Shown here in pieces: positions 11,831 to 23,246 of a stretch of 64,000 bases of DNA (positions are counted from its first letter, which is position 1; every line of letters starts with the position of its first letter). Source of the stretch: Silene latifolia (taxonomy: Eukaryota > Streptophyta > Magnoliopsida > Caryophyllales > Caryophyllaceae). The DNA lies in NCBI RefSeq assembly GCF_048544455.1, contig NC_133536.1, positions 196,977,325 through 197,041,324 of the forward strand, in the 5' to 3' direction. The position numbers were made by a program, and so were the translations under genes. The notes under the pieces are model-generated. The model saw nothing but the letters and a program-made list of their open reading frames with translations, searched no databases and was not told the DNA's origin.

Positions 11831-12371
11831 TATACTAATTTGAATGATTATCTAGGTAGCCACCATGAATCACGGTTCACCATTAATCTAATTAAGTGAA
11901 ATAATGGAGCACCAATTTGCTAGATTGATGTTCAAAGTCTAGTCGTTTATCATCCTAATTTGACTGATTAGGTAGTCATCACGAAGCACCAACAATCCTA
12001 ATTTAATTAATTAGATAAATAGAAATTGGCATACCCGAATTTCATCTTTAACAAATAAATAAAATTTGGTTGATCAATTAAAACTCAACAAATAATTTTT
12101 AATATTTGATAACAAATAATTAATTTATTATTTGATAAACTAGAATCCATCTTATAGGTTTTAAGTCATTTGAGCAATTAAATTAAGTTTTAGGGAAAAA
12201 TATTTATTTGAGATGTTCACTTAGTTCAGTTTTAGGTGAAAATGGTCCAAAATAGTATGAAAAAGTGTATATGAAAGAGTAAAGTTCGTATATTAAAAAA
12301 TAATTAGGTATTAATAATAGTAATATTAAAATTAATAATGTTATGAATAATATTATTATTAATTAATATTC

Positions 12372-12478
<107 letters not shown>

Positions 12479-14308
12479 CCGGCTCATTGAGGCTCGGGGT
12501 GCTGAGGTGGGACTTTCCATGTTACTGGGTGATTTCCAGAATGCTTTCAACCTTGTTGATCGTACGACCATGCTTCAGGAAGTCCGCCGACGTTGCCCGG
12601 TTCTCTCCCGTTGGGTGGAGTTTTGTTATTCCAGCCCTGCCCGTCTTTTTTATGGGGAGCATTGCTTGTGGTCTTGTCAGGGAGTCCAGCAGGGTGATCC
12701 TTTGTGTCTGTTGCTTTTCACTTTGGTTTTGCATCCCTTAGTATGCAAAATCCGAGACACTTTTGACCTCACTATGCAGGCATGGTACTTGCATGATGGC
12801 ACCATTGTGAGGGATACTTTGGAGGTGGGGAAGGTCTTGGATTTGATTATGGCGGATGGCCCCCGTTTTGGACTACACCTTAATGTCTCCAAGACGGAGG
12901 TCTTTTGGCCTGTTGAGGATCCTCGAGTCGGTTTGCTCGGGGTTCCCCCCTATTGCTCGGCCCGTGAGTGGTGTTACGATTTTGGGTGGACTCACAAGAT
13001 TGCCCCGGTTTTGGTTTTGCGGTGAGATTGTGGCTAGGAGAGTAACTAAGACCATTGAGCTAATGGACTTGGTTGCGAGGATTGAGGACCCGCAATGTGA
13101 GTTGCTTCTACTTCGAGCTTGTACTGGTATTTCTAAGCTCTATTTCTCCCTTCGTACTTGCTCCCCTAGTGTTTTTGGGTCCGTTCATCTTCCTTTTGAT
13201 GCTGCTCTTCGTTCCAGCTTGGAACGTATCGTCACCGCGTCTGGCCCAGGTTTTGGAGATTGGCAGTGGCGCCTTGCTACTTTCCCTTTTCATCTTGGTG
13301 GTCTAGGTGTCTATGCGGCGGGGGATGTTTTACATTATGCTTTTATTGCGTCCCGTTTGCGATCTGGCGATTTGTAGGCTAAGATCCTCGGACCCTCCGG
13401 TATTGTAGCTGCCGGCCTGCTTTTGATGATGCCGCGAGGTTTTACTGCGACTACGAAGCTCGGTATCTTAGGTAACCCTAGTGAAATTGCTGCCCCCAAA
13501 CTTATGAAGAAATTGGCGGACATTTATTTTGCGACGTTCTTTCTTTGCCTCGTGGTCTGTTTTCTCTTTGACACCTCGCCAGCTTGCTTTGTGGCTGTCT
13601 CAGCAGAGTTCCCACTCCTCTGATTGGTTGCGTGCGGTTCCTATCTCGGGGTTGGGTCAGACTATGAACGGGAGAACTTACCGTAGTGTGCTTGCGTATC
13701 GTCTGGGTGTTCCGTTATTCACGGTCTCTAGGCCCTGTCCAGCTTGCTCTCGGGTTTTTGATGATGATGTTTTTGGGGACCACGCTGTTTCTTGTACTGG
13801 TACTGTGGGCGTTAAACATCGGCATAACCTTGTCCGTGACACTCTTTTCGACATCTGCTATAGATCTGGTATTTCTGCGGGAAAAGAGGTTGATATTGGT
13901 TTGGTTGGCGGGCATGGATGTTCTCTTCGTCCTGCGGATTTGCTGCTTTATTCTTGGGACAGGAGGCGTGATGTGTGCGTTGACTTGACTGGGTCTTCTC
14001 CTTTGACTCAGACTGGGATGACGAATTTTGTGCCTGGCCGGGTTGTTGCTGATGCTGCTCAGCGTAAGTGTGCTAAGTACGGGGATTTGTGCGCGGCTGC
14101 GGGTTATGGTTTCCTTCCCTTCTCTTTCTCATCACTTGGGGAGTTGGGTTCGGATGCTGTTGCCTTGCTCAAGCGGATCCAGAAATTCTCGGTATCTCAG
14201 GATGCGGGGGCTCGGGTGGCCGCTTACATTTTTACTAGACTTAGCTTTGCTGTTGCTAAGGGTGTGGGAGCCCAGCTTGTTTCTCGGCTCCCCACCAATT
14301 TCATGTAA
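12479..14308 (+). pseudogene. Reverse transcriptase gene remnant with C-terminal zinc motif and endonuclease-like domain
   Basis: This is a non-LTR-type reverse transcriptase, 5'-truncated at the edge of an (AAT)n tract. Frame 1 (12479-12945) gives LLGDFQNAFNLVD, CQGVQQGDPL (RT motif B), WYLHDGTIV (motif C, first catalytic Asp replaced by His) and GLHLNVSKTEVFW. After a frameshift near 12945 the protein continues (VARRVTKTIELMD, DPQCELLLLRACTGISKLYF, GPGFGDWQWRL) to TAG at 13375-13377. It resumes in frame (NPSEIAAPKLMKKLADIYF) and shifts again near 13530. The C-terminus has CPACSRVFDDDVFGDHAVSC (CX2CX11HX3C), HRHNLVRDTLFDIC and RPADLLLYSWD...CVDLTG, resembling the zinc motif plus PD-(D/E)XK restriction-like endonuclease of R2/R4-type elements. 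Two shifts, one stop and the lost Asp make it inactive. The RT call is firm; the endonuclease assignment is inference. Confidence 0.8.
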
Positions 14309-14348
14309 ACTTTTGTTTTTCAATTAATGATAGCTGCGCGCATCTTAT

Positions 14349-14363
14349 AATAAAAAAAAAAAA

Positions 14364-14395
<32 letters not shown>
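14349..14395. repeat. A-run followed by (AAT)n, 3' flank of the RT remnant
   Basis: About 14 A residues are followed by roughly 12 AAT units, 40 bp after the RT stop codon. It may be the 3' tail of a non-LTR insertion or the other half of a split AAT target tract. Confidence 0.85.
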
Positions 14396-14397
<2 letters not shown>

Positions 14398-14976
14398 GTA
14401 ATAGTATTAATAGTATTAATTATATTAATATGAATATTATTGATTTTAATAACTATAATATTCATAATAATAACAATAATGAGGATGATTAATTAATAAT
14501 AAATTAATGATGATGATTATGATGATGATGAATAATAAAAAATAAAATAATAATAATAATATAATATTAATAAAAACTAATAAATTTAACATTTGCAAAA
14601 TTGAAATTAGCTGAATTTAGTGGAGCTGAACTGAAGTGAGTTGAGCTGAACTGAATGGAGCTGAGTTGAGCTGAATTGAACTGAATAGAGCTGAGCTGAA
14701 CTGAACTGAATAGAGCTAAGCTGAACTGAACTGAGCTGAACTGAATAGAGCTGAGCTGAAAATAAGCCAGAAAGAACAGAGCCTTAATATGTGAAAAGGT
14801 GAGCTCAACTGAATAAAGCGGAACTGAAATGAGCTGTAATTAATCCAGAAATAACAGAGCTTAAACTTCAAATCAGTCCAGTTCCATTCAACTCAATTCA
14901 GCTAATTTGAGCTCCATTCAGCCCAAAAGAGCAAAACCTCACTCACGTATATACATCAAACGTACTCTACTAAGAG

Positions 14977-15006
14977 GCTCGTGCATCGCACGAGCATTAA
15001 ATCTAA
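14977..15006 (+). mobile_element. Helitron-like 3' terminus
   Basis: Hairpin GCTCGTGC-AT-CGCACGAGC is followed 7 bases later by CTAA (15003-15006) and then T, fitting the hairpin-CTRR-T rule. I could not assign a matching 5' TC end, so only the terminus is reported. Confidence 0.45.
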
Positions 15007-15114
15007 TATCTTATAAAAATATATATTTAAAGTTATGGTTCTCACCAATTTACATGAATTATAATTCAGGTGAAATATAATAGTTTTATTAAAAATAATA
15101 AAAATAAAAAATTA

Positions 15115-15450
15115 CTCCCTCCCATCCACTTTTTTCTTCCCTTTTGAAGTGGGCACGAGGATTAAGGGTGATAAGTATAATATTGACAAAGATATGAGTG
15201 GAGTTTGGTAGTTGGAGAGAGGTATGAATAATTAGGATTAAATATTAATAAATGAGATGTGTGGGGTTTGGTTATTAGAGAGAGGTAGAAATAATTAGAA
15301 TTAAATATTAATAAAAGGTATCGTGGGGTTTGATAAATGGAGAGAGGTAGGAGTATAATATTAATAAAAACTTTCTCAAAAATGAAAGGGGAAGAAAACC
15401 TGAATAATACGTTTTAGGAAATATGGAAGAAAAGAATGGATGAGAGGGAG
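15115..15450. mobile_element. Stowaway-type MITE with internal ~60-bp repeats
   Basis: Ends CTCCCTCCCATCCACTTTTT and the complement of AAAAGAATGGATGAGAGGGAG pair with few mismatches; TA lies on both sides (15113-15114 and 15451-15452). The interior holds about three degenerate copies of a GAGAGAGGTA...ATTAAATATTAATAAA unit. No coding capacity. Confidence 0.88.
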
Positions 15451-15460
15451 TATTAATAAT

Positions 15461-18400
15461 CACTACTACAAAACTTGTTATGGACATCAGTTAATGGACA
15501 TCTGATTATTTAGAAAACTGATGTACAAATTATACACATCAGTTGTTTGCAAAAAACTGATGTATTTATAATTATATGTACATCAGTTGCGTTAGAAAAC
15601 ATATGTCCATTATTTCTGATTTTAATGGACATGGGATATTATTAAAACCCATGTCTATATAATAGTCAAGTACATCATATCTAACATTTAACCGATGTAC
15701 TCTACATTAGAAATTATAGGCGCACAAAAATAATTGCCTGGATTAAAATCAGCTCCTACCCCTCAATCCCTCACAATTCATATCGTCAATCCCTCAATCC
15801 CCCAATTCCAAAACCCACCCCCAAAAACATCGACACTCCAGTCGCCAAAACGCCAACGCCAACGCGTCTCCAGTTCCTCCACCAGCCCCTCCCACGGTAT
15901 TATTTAGAGTTATTTTATTTGAAATTTAGGGTTGATAATTCAAGTTGTGCAAACTTCTGTCATCTAATTTGAAAATTGGGATCTATTAGGGTTATTGAAT
16001 TTAGGGTTAGGAACTACGATTCATGTTACCTTTGTCAGAATTTATTAAAGTTTTTGTTGAATTTTATTAATATGGGTGGTGAATTTTCGAAACCCTAACC
16101 CCCAAATCAATCATACTTGTTTTGATAAATTATTAGGTGATTTGGGGTCATGAATTATAGTTCTATTTTTACGGAGATCATTGGGCAAATTTATGAGTTA
16201 GCTACCGATGGATAATGTTATTGTATATGGATTTGAAACTTTATCGCTCTTCAAAATCTACCTATGGATATGACTATGTACATGGTTTGTGCGTTCGTTT
16301 AATCGTTTTAATTTGATCCTGGGTAACTAATGGAGATTTTTGTGTACTATTATCAGTAATTTGTCATTTTACAAACTAGGCAGTTCATATAATTGATTAA
16401 TTGGGGTTGAAAGATGCTAGATACATTAATATTGTATATCTGGGTTCTAAAAGTGACTAACTTCAATTTTGACTAATGTATATTTTGAGAAAATGTAACT
16501 CACAAGGAGTTTGTTTGTTGGCAGGAGATTTTAGTTGGACTTCGTTGAGTTTAGTCTTACAACTTGTGATTGGCCTGGTTGAGTTTTCTTTGAATTTCAA
16601 ATTATAATGGGTTAGATATGTGTTACCCATAATCTTTCTATGGCTAAGTAGCATTACTCATGATTTAACTATGAATTTTATACATGCTGAAATTTCTCCC
16701 AATTAATTCTTTTTTCAGTCAGGATTTTAGGCATGAAGTCAACTTGCTGGTGAAGTTTCGTCACCCTAACTTTGTTCAATTCCTTGGAGCTGTTACTGAG
16801 AAGAAGCCTTTGATGTTGATTACTGAGTACTTACGAGGGGTATGCGATTTTGTATTCAGCTGAATTTTAGTGCTCTCTCCCACTGACAAAATAATGTTGT
16901 CTTTAAGGTTGGTTTTTATTCTTACTGAGTGTTCTCACTGATATGTTAGGGTGATCTACATCAACACCTGAAAGAAAAGGGAGCTCTTAGTCCGGCCACA
17001 GCAATCAATTTTGCGATGGACATTGCAAGGTATCTTGGAGTCCACTTTGGTGAGATTTATGCTTATTGATTTTGCTTTAAATATCATGCTCAAAAATGGG
17101 TAAGGTTGCATAAATACACCTCCCTTCCCGACCGTAGGCAGAAACTGTCGAGGCACTTTGGTGTTTGCTGCTGCTGCTGTTAATATTTGTCCTTAATTCT
17201 TCAACCTGATGGTTATCATTATTCTTCTATCTGATGCTAAGATTATTTTTTAACCTCAACAAACCTAATCCAATCATGTGCTTATATTTTTTTCTTCTCA
17301 GGGGCATGGCTTATCTTCGTAATGAACCGAATGTCATCATCCACCGCGATATAAAGCCAAGGTTAGTGCATTGTTGTTATTTTTATAGGTTTTTTAATAT
17401 TTTATCAAAGGAAATAAAAAACGTGGGGGTAGAGTTGCTTGCACCAATTCAAATTTACTATGCTACATATAGCTAGTCTGCATGTTTGTAGTCGCTTTCA
17501 ACTTGAAAGTAAATGTGTCTTACACTCTTACACCAACTTTGTTCATGTTTTGCGGGCAATAATTTGAGGAATGTCCTTTTAGTTAACTCAAGTGCAGACC
17601 ACTTAAAGGTTGGTGACTTTGGACTTAGCAAGCTTATTCGTGTTCAGCATGCTCATGATGTCTACAAAATGACTGGTGAAACAGGAAGTTGTAAGTGGTC
17701 ATCTTACTATTGAACTGAATGGGGTTTTATTTTCATCTGTACTCATTATTATTGGATTTGTTACTGTTTGTGAAAGCAGACCGTTATATGGCTCCTGAAG
17801 TATTTTAAGCATCGGAAATATGACAAAAAGGTTGATGTTTTCTCTTTCGCCATGATATTATATGAGGTGAGCTCATGCATAATCACGGTTTTGAGTGGTT
17901 AGTCTTTCCGTTTTATTTCTCATTGTTTTGATACATTTCAGATGCTTGAGAGAGATCCCCCAATTCTCTCTAGAGAAAAAGGACTATTTTCCCCTACAAC
18001 ATTATCTCGTTACACCTCAATGGCTCCTAAAAATGATTGTATAGTACTATAGCTCGAGTAACTGATGGAGTCTATGAAGGTACTTCAGTTAAACACGCTA
18101 TTGCTAATTTCTCTCCTTCTCACATGGCTGTTCTTCCAACTTTCATTTTTCTGATCTTCTGAAACTTTTCAGGAATCGCCATAGGAGGAAATGTCTTTCC
18201 TGGTTCAACTCTCTTATATCACGTATTAAGGTTCTAACATTATCCCACAAGTACCTTCCTAGTTGCATAATCATTTTTCACTGTTCTATGGGTAGACTTG
18301 AAGCTGTTGAAGCTGCGGAAGGGAGTTCTAATTACCTTGATAATTTTGACATATTAAGGCAGTAAGGCTTATGGGAGGGCTATGCCGATTTATTGCTAAT

Positions 18401-18979
18401 GAAGATCTACTATGCAAAATCAGTAGTACTAATTGCCGCCATTTGGCCGAGGACCTTTGTTTTACATCGAGTTATGTTATAACTTGGTTTCTATTTTTGT
18501 TGATAGGTTAGTTGTCTTAATATATTTGGATCTTTTTGTAATTGATTTCAGATAATTGATTGATTGTATAAACATATTTGTTGATTGTTGAATCATCTTT
18601 TGCATTTGTGATCATCTGTAGTAGTAATGTATTGGGTAATAATATAGTAATATATAATTTTTTTTTTATAAAAATTAATAATTATAAACATCGGATTTTT
18701 ATAAAAAACCGATGTCTATATTTTACAATGGACATCGAACTATTTAGATATCTGATGCCTATGGCAAGGAATGGACATCAGACTTCCAAAAAGGCTGATG
18801 TCTATATGTCATATGGACATCAGATATATAGAAAATCCAATGTGCAAATTTTAATGGACATCGGTTTAAAATCCGATGTGCATTAATCCATAATGGACAT
18901 GACCAAACTCTACATCGGGTGTGTATCCGATGTCCATATACAAAAAAGTCCGATGTGCATAACAGGTTTTGTAGTAGTG
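15461..18979. mobile_element. Non-autonomous CACTA element carrying captured kinase exons (Pack-CACTA)
   Basis: The perfect 14-bp terminal inverted repeat CACTACTACAAAAC lies at both ends, with 3-bp target duplication AAT (15458-15460 and 18980-18982). Subterminal ATGGACATC / GATGTCCAT units repeat many times within about 250 bp of each end (15483-15700 and 18680-18960), as expected for transposase-binding sites of En/Spm-type elements. There is no transposase. The interior contains intron-bearing fragments of a VIK-type kinase gene. A TNP2-type relative at 40366-46346 shares the CACTACTACAAAA end. Confidence 0.93.
16719..17980 (+). pseudogene. VIK: Captured VIK-type (Raf-like/ILK-type) protein kinase fragment
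   Basis: The parent family is plant dual-specificity kinases such as VIK. Exons with intact GT/AG borders lie at 16719-16839 (QDFRHEVNLLVKFRHPN, FLGAVTEKKPLMLITEYLRG), 16950-17029 (GDLHQHLKEKGALSP), 17302-17361 (GMAYLRNEPNVIIHRDIKPR, catalytic HRD), 17569-17690 (NVLLVNSSADHLKVGDFGLS, the DFG motif), 17780-17866 (YRYMAPEVF) and 17942 onward (MLERDPPI). An extra T after APEVF creates a frameshift and TAA, after which HRKYDKKVDVFSFAMILYE reads in another frame. Upstream kinase subdomains (Gly-rich loop, VAIK Lys) and the C-lobe end are missing. Introns show that genomic DNA, not mRNA, was captured. Inactive as a kinase. Confidence 0.85.
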
Positions 18980-19004
18980 AATATTAATTTTTTTTTTTTG
19001 GGTC

Positions 19005-19680
19005 AGTGGATGCCTAATCCTGCAGGGTATACAACTACCAGTGGTTATTGTTGGATTAGTCTCAACCTGTCGTGTCTTGGGATAAGGTTGTTTGGAATTC
19101 TTGGTGCATCCCTAAGCATATTTTCATTATTTGGTTGATTGCTCAGGGAGCCTTGCTGCTTAGAGACAAGCTGGTGTAGTTTGGAGTTACTCCTGATCTT
19201 GACTGTTGCATATGTGGTACTGGTTCTGAATCACATAGCCATTTGTTTGTTTAGTGCCAGTATACTCAGAAATTGGTACATTTGTTGAATTGTAAACTGA
19301 ATATCAGAATGCCTGCTCTTAACTTGTTGTTGTGGTCTTGTGGATTCAGTCTAAACCTTGGCCAAAAGTGAAGAAGAAAGTTGTCATTGCTTGAATTCAG
19401 GCCTTATATTATGCTATTTGGCATCAGAGGAACAAAGCTAGGCTTGAAGGGTTGATAGAACAACCGGAGTTATTACTTAAACAGATTGGTAGCATGCTTA
19501 AAATCCGTTCTATGTTTTGGTTTAATTGGTACTAAGAAGAGTACTGATGAAGCTTGGATTAAGCCGATTAATTATTGATTGACTAATTTAAGCTTCATGA
19601 AATTGTACCCTATATGGTAGTGTGTAAATTGCTTGTTTTGTGCTTAATGGAAACTACTAACCTTTCACAAAAAAAAAGAA
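19005..19680 (+). mobile_element. 5'-truncated LINE tail
   Basis: A broken frame encodes the zinc-binding region typical of the plant L1-type ORF2 C-terminus (WCIPKHIFIIWLIAQGALLLRD, LDCCICGTGSESHSHLF) with several stops. It ends in a short A-run (19670-19679). Sequence ATATTAATTTT..TTTGGGT before it and ATATAATATTTTTTTGGGT after it look like an imperfect target duplication. It lies directly beside the CACTA element. Confidence 0.65.
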
Positions 19681-19792
19681 ATATAATATTTTTTTGGGTT
19701 TGTGTTAGCAACAAAAATGTCAACATGTTTCATACTAATGAGGTTATAGTCATGCAGTCATACGTAAATTTAACAATTAATCTCAAAAGCAC

Positions 19793-19853
19793 TCGTGATT
19801 TTAACGGGTGCAAAAGCTAGTTATGAGAATCACGGGTGCAAAAGCTAGTTATG
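19793..19853 (+). mobile_element. Helitron-like 3' end, duplicated
   Basis: CACTCGTGATTTTAACGGGTG is a weak hairpin followed by CAAAAGCTAGT (CTAG 19816-19819, then T). A CACGGGTGCAAAAGCTAGTTATGAG unit is then repeated to 19853. A matching 5' end was not found. Confidence 0.45.
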
Positions 19854-19956
19854 AGTTCATATCTCAATTTCTCATTAGATGTTCTTGCAAAGGTTTTTCT
19901 AATTAACATTTTAACATGTGTCATTTGGGAACACGTTAGAAATATCAATTTGTAAT

Positions 19957-20300
19957 TAGGGGTGGGCAACTTTAGAGCCACACCATAAAAATGGACCGAA
20001 CGGAACCACCCCATTTGGTCTGGACCGAATCAGACCGACTTGTTTTAGGTCTGATCCTCGATCCGCATTTTTAAGGTTTCGATTTTCGGTTTGGTGCCGA
20101 CTTAAACCCGTAAATTTTGGTACGGCTCCCGACCGAATATTTCAGGTTTAATCTGGTCCAAAATAGAAAGTTGTAGGTCGATCTTTGATCCATGAAAAAT
20201 TTATTTCGGTGTTCTATAATTCTATCCCGTTCGGTCTTATTATGATGCTTTAGCCCTTTTGTAATGTAGTTTTTAAACGGTTTTTCAAGCGGTACTAAAC
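19957..20300. mobile_element. Possible hAT-type MITE remnant
   Basis: It starts TAGGGGTGGGCAAC, a common plant hAT end, and continues with repeated GGACCGAA / TTCGGTC words. I see no matching right end, so it is probably truncated. Confidence 0.35.
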
Positions 20301-20424
20301 CCTAGCCCGACATATTTGTTGAGGTTGGACTTGGCCCATGCAATAACAATGTACAGAGTACAATCTATTTCTATTTTCTAATCTAAAATCCATATGAAAC
20401 CTAACTTTTGTCTCTCTATATATC

Positions 20425-21762
20425 TGTAACACCCAGGATTTTAGGAACGTTGTTGACTGATCTTGTTGACCAAACACCTTAGGGATGAATGGGTGAGGGA
20501 TCAGACTTGTAATAGGAGATGTATAGGTTAGTTACTCGACCTAGCTGAGGCCACTCGGCCGAGTATCACCAATACTCGACCGAGTGGAGTCTACTCGGCC
20601 GAGTATTCCTATACTCGACCGAGTATGGCTGCTGTCGACGCGTTATTATAAATGCAAGTTCGCGAGATTCATTTCTATTTTCTCATTTCCTCGACAGTTT
20701 CTCTTTCTCTAACCCTAGACCATCTCCCTCCTCTATCACTCCATAGTTTCATACCTTAAAGTAATTAGCCTAACCCCTACCATGGGAATGTCGGGATTCG
20801 CGGAGCAAGGATGACGTGGGTGGTGGTTGTCTACGTTGTCATCGGTGCGCAAGGTTAGGTAAGTTTCTGCTTTGTATTCTTCTGAATGATTCTTTGAGTA
20901 TAGTCGTGTAATAGGATATGGTTATCGTTGTTAGGGTGCTTATTGGAGTCGTGCGTGGCTGTAAATGGAAGTCTTTCATGCTTTGCGATGAGGTAGGGTT
21001 TCCTACTCAGTCTACTGTTAATTGATTTGAGATTTATGATTGTATTGTAATTTGTGGTTATCCGCTGATCATCGGAGTATAGTGGTTGTGGTAAGGATGG
21101 CGTTGTCATGTGACAGCTGTGATGCTGTGATCGGGAATGTGGTGGAGTCACTTGCGGGAGTGGCTTCACACCCTAGTTCGCCCTCCGTGGAACCCGCCAC
21201 GGGAGGGGATGTGCACATTAAGGGGCAGGGATTGTTTGTCGCTCGTTGATGAGCTGGACTAGGTGGGAATGGACTGCGGTCACCCACTGGCGGCGAGGAT
21301 TACCTGTTGCGATGGGTAATCTGGCAGGGCTACACACTTCGTGTGTAGTCGGTGTTTGTGTGAGGTGGTGAGATCGGTACAGTGGATGATCAGCTATTTA
21401 TTTATATTGTCTTATTTCTTATTTGGTTAGTCAGTACTGACCCCGTGTTGTTTTGTGGTATCTGCGGTGATCCATTCGGGGATGGTGAGCAGTTGGCTTA
21501 GCAGGTATTGTTGATTACTGCCGCTGGGATTGGAGGGATCGAGTCATCACACTTCTGGTCTAGAGATGTAGAAACACAAGTATTGTATTGTACCTCAATT
21601 TAGAGACCCTGAATAGAATGGTATTGTGACAAATATTCTATTAATGTAATATTGTTCTTGTATTGTCTAATTTGATCTACTTCCTCGGGAAACCGAGATG
21701 GTGACACCGTCATACACTGGAATGGTCCTTGGTAAGGCGTTCTGGTGTGCGGGGGTGTTACA
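20425..21762 (+). repeat. 5' LTR of the ORF1-only element
   Basis: 1338 bp, TG...CA. U3 carries four palindromes at 20553-20624 immediately upstream of a TATA-like TTATAAATGC (20646-20655). The corresponding palindromes in the 3' LTR are at 26804-26875. Confidence 0.93.
20553..20624. promoter_or_regulatory. Palindrome array in LTR U3, ~20-bp spacing
   Basis: ACTCGGCCGAGT (20553), ACTCGACCGAGT (20574), ACTCGGCCGAGT (20593) and ACTCGACCGAGT (20613) alternate in core and are spaced 21, 19 and 20 bp. The last copy ends about 20 bp before the TATA-like motif. An upstream activating array is my inference from position. Confidence 0.7.
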
Positions 21763-21765
21763 AAG

Positions 21766-21778
21766 TGGTATCAGAGCC
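21766..21778 (+). promoter_or_regulatory. Primer-binding site, initiator-Met tRNA type
   Basis: TGGTATCAGAGCC lies three bases after the LTR end; exact match to the usual plant sequence. Confidence 0.9.
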
Positions 21779-22451
21779 GACGATTTTGGAACCTGAACTA
21801 ACAAAATTAATGAACATAGGGTGTCAATTAAAATGAACCTGGTGTATGTACGTTGGGAGCCCCAGCCGATGCTAGATTTTGAGTGAGTAGGCGCCCTCAT
21901 TTCAAAATCATGGCCCCATCGGACTTAAGCCAGACACGGGAAAAGGGTAGCTAGTGTAGGTCGTTGATTGCTTGGTGGTGTATGTTGTGTACATCTATTA
22001 TGTGTGTATCTATTATTAGAGTGGTATGTGTTAGATATATGTGTGGAAAAGTGGAAGTGAATATGGAACTAATGCAATGTGTGATCAGTGACAAATTAAT
22101 CATATGGCTTTACGATGAATGTCTTGTGTACTGAATTGCTACGTTGCAAATGTGGTTTTGGTGTGTTTCTGGTGTCGAGCGGAATTAAAGATGATGTGAC
22201 ATAAGAATGTAACCTTGCGAGTACTGTAGTTAGTTGCGAGTATGCTATAAGGATAGAATCAGATAATTTGTGGTAAAGGGAGGAATAAAGGTAGGAATGA
22301 TGATTGTTCCGATGATGGATGTTATGTGATGTGTGTTAATGTGGTAGAAATCAGCGTTAATAGTGACGAGCCGGATGTCCGGGACTCCGAACGATATTGT
22401 TTAATCTTGCAGGAATAATGAAAAGTTGCTACTCCCTATTCGTTTTCAGAA

Positions 22452-22655
22452 AACCCGACCGAGTAGACCATACTCGGCCGAGTACCAAGTTCCAACACTG
22501 AGTGTCCGTAATGTGGAAGTAATAATCGCTTCTGTTCTTCAAAACTCGATCGAGTAATAAAGTTACTCGACCGAGCAGTGTTCACTCGGCCGAGTATCCT
22601 AAACACTCGACCGAGTAGTGAACACTCGGCCGAGTATTCTTAACACTCGACCGAG
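22452..22655. promoter_or_regulatory. Internal palindrome array with exact 20-bp period
   Basis: Six palindromes start at 22544, 22564, 22584, 22604, 22624 and 22644, exactly 20 bp apart, with cores AT, AC, GG, AC, GG, AC. Two more lie at 22452 and 22472, also 20 bp apart. The array ends 28 bp before a TATA-like motif (22683) and lies upstream of the ORF1-like gene. Confidence 0.75.
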
Positions 22656-22682
22656 TATTGCTGTAGCAGGCTATTTACGGGT

Positions 22683-23246
22683 TATACAAAAACCCTAATT
22701 TCGTGCCTTTCTTTCTTATTTCCGCCTCCCATCTTCATCTTTCCTTCTCTCTAAAACTCCATACTCTTCCTTTCTCAAGCTTTTGGGTAACATCTTGGTG
22801 TCACACTTGTTCTTATTTGCCCTAAATCAGTTTAAGGTAAGATTTAAACTCAATCCCTTATTTGTTTTCAAAGACACTGTGTATTAGCATGCTATATTTC
22901 GATTTCTTGTTCAAAACGACCGAAATTTAGTCTTAAACTTATTGATTTTCGAATTCGACCACATATAGAACTTGTGTATATTTTGGTTGATTAATTTCAT
23001 GGGGAAAAATTCAATTTCTGAATTCTAGGGTTAGCAAAAACGAAATTCTTCTTATTGTTGATGAGTATTTTCTGATTTGAAGCAATTTGGAAACTTGGAA
23101 CTATGTGAATTGTAAAATAGATGGTGATTTCTGATAGTTTATCTTACAAAGCTTATTCCAAAATCGATATACAAGTAAAACAGTCCGTCCTTTGTGTTAA
23201 GAACTTTCAAGTGTCAATCCTTTGTTAAAAATGATTTTCTTGCAGT
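22683..23246 (+). promoter_or_regulatory. Candidate internal promoter, leader and leader intron of ORF1-like gene
   Basis: TATACAAAAACCCTAA (22683) is followed by a CT-rich leader, a good splice donor AAG|GTAAGA (22837) and an acceptor TTTCTTGCAG| ending at 23245, one base before the ATG at 23247. The array upstream, TATA-like motif and leader intron together look like a private transcription unit inside the element. Not proven from sequence. Confidence 0.45.
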
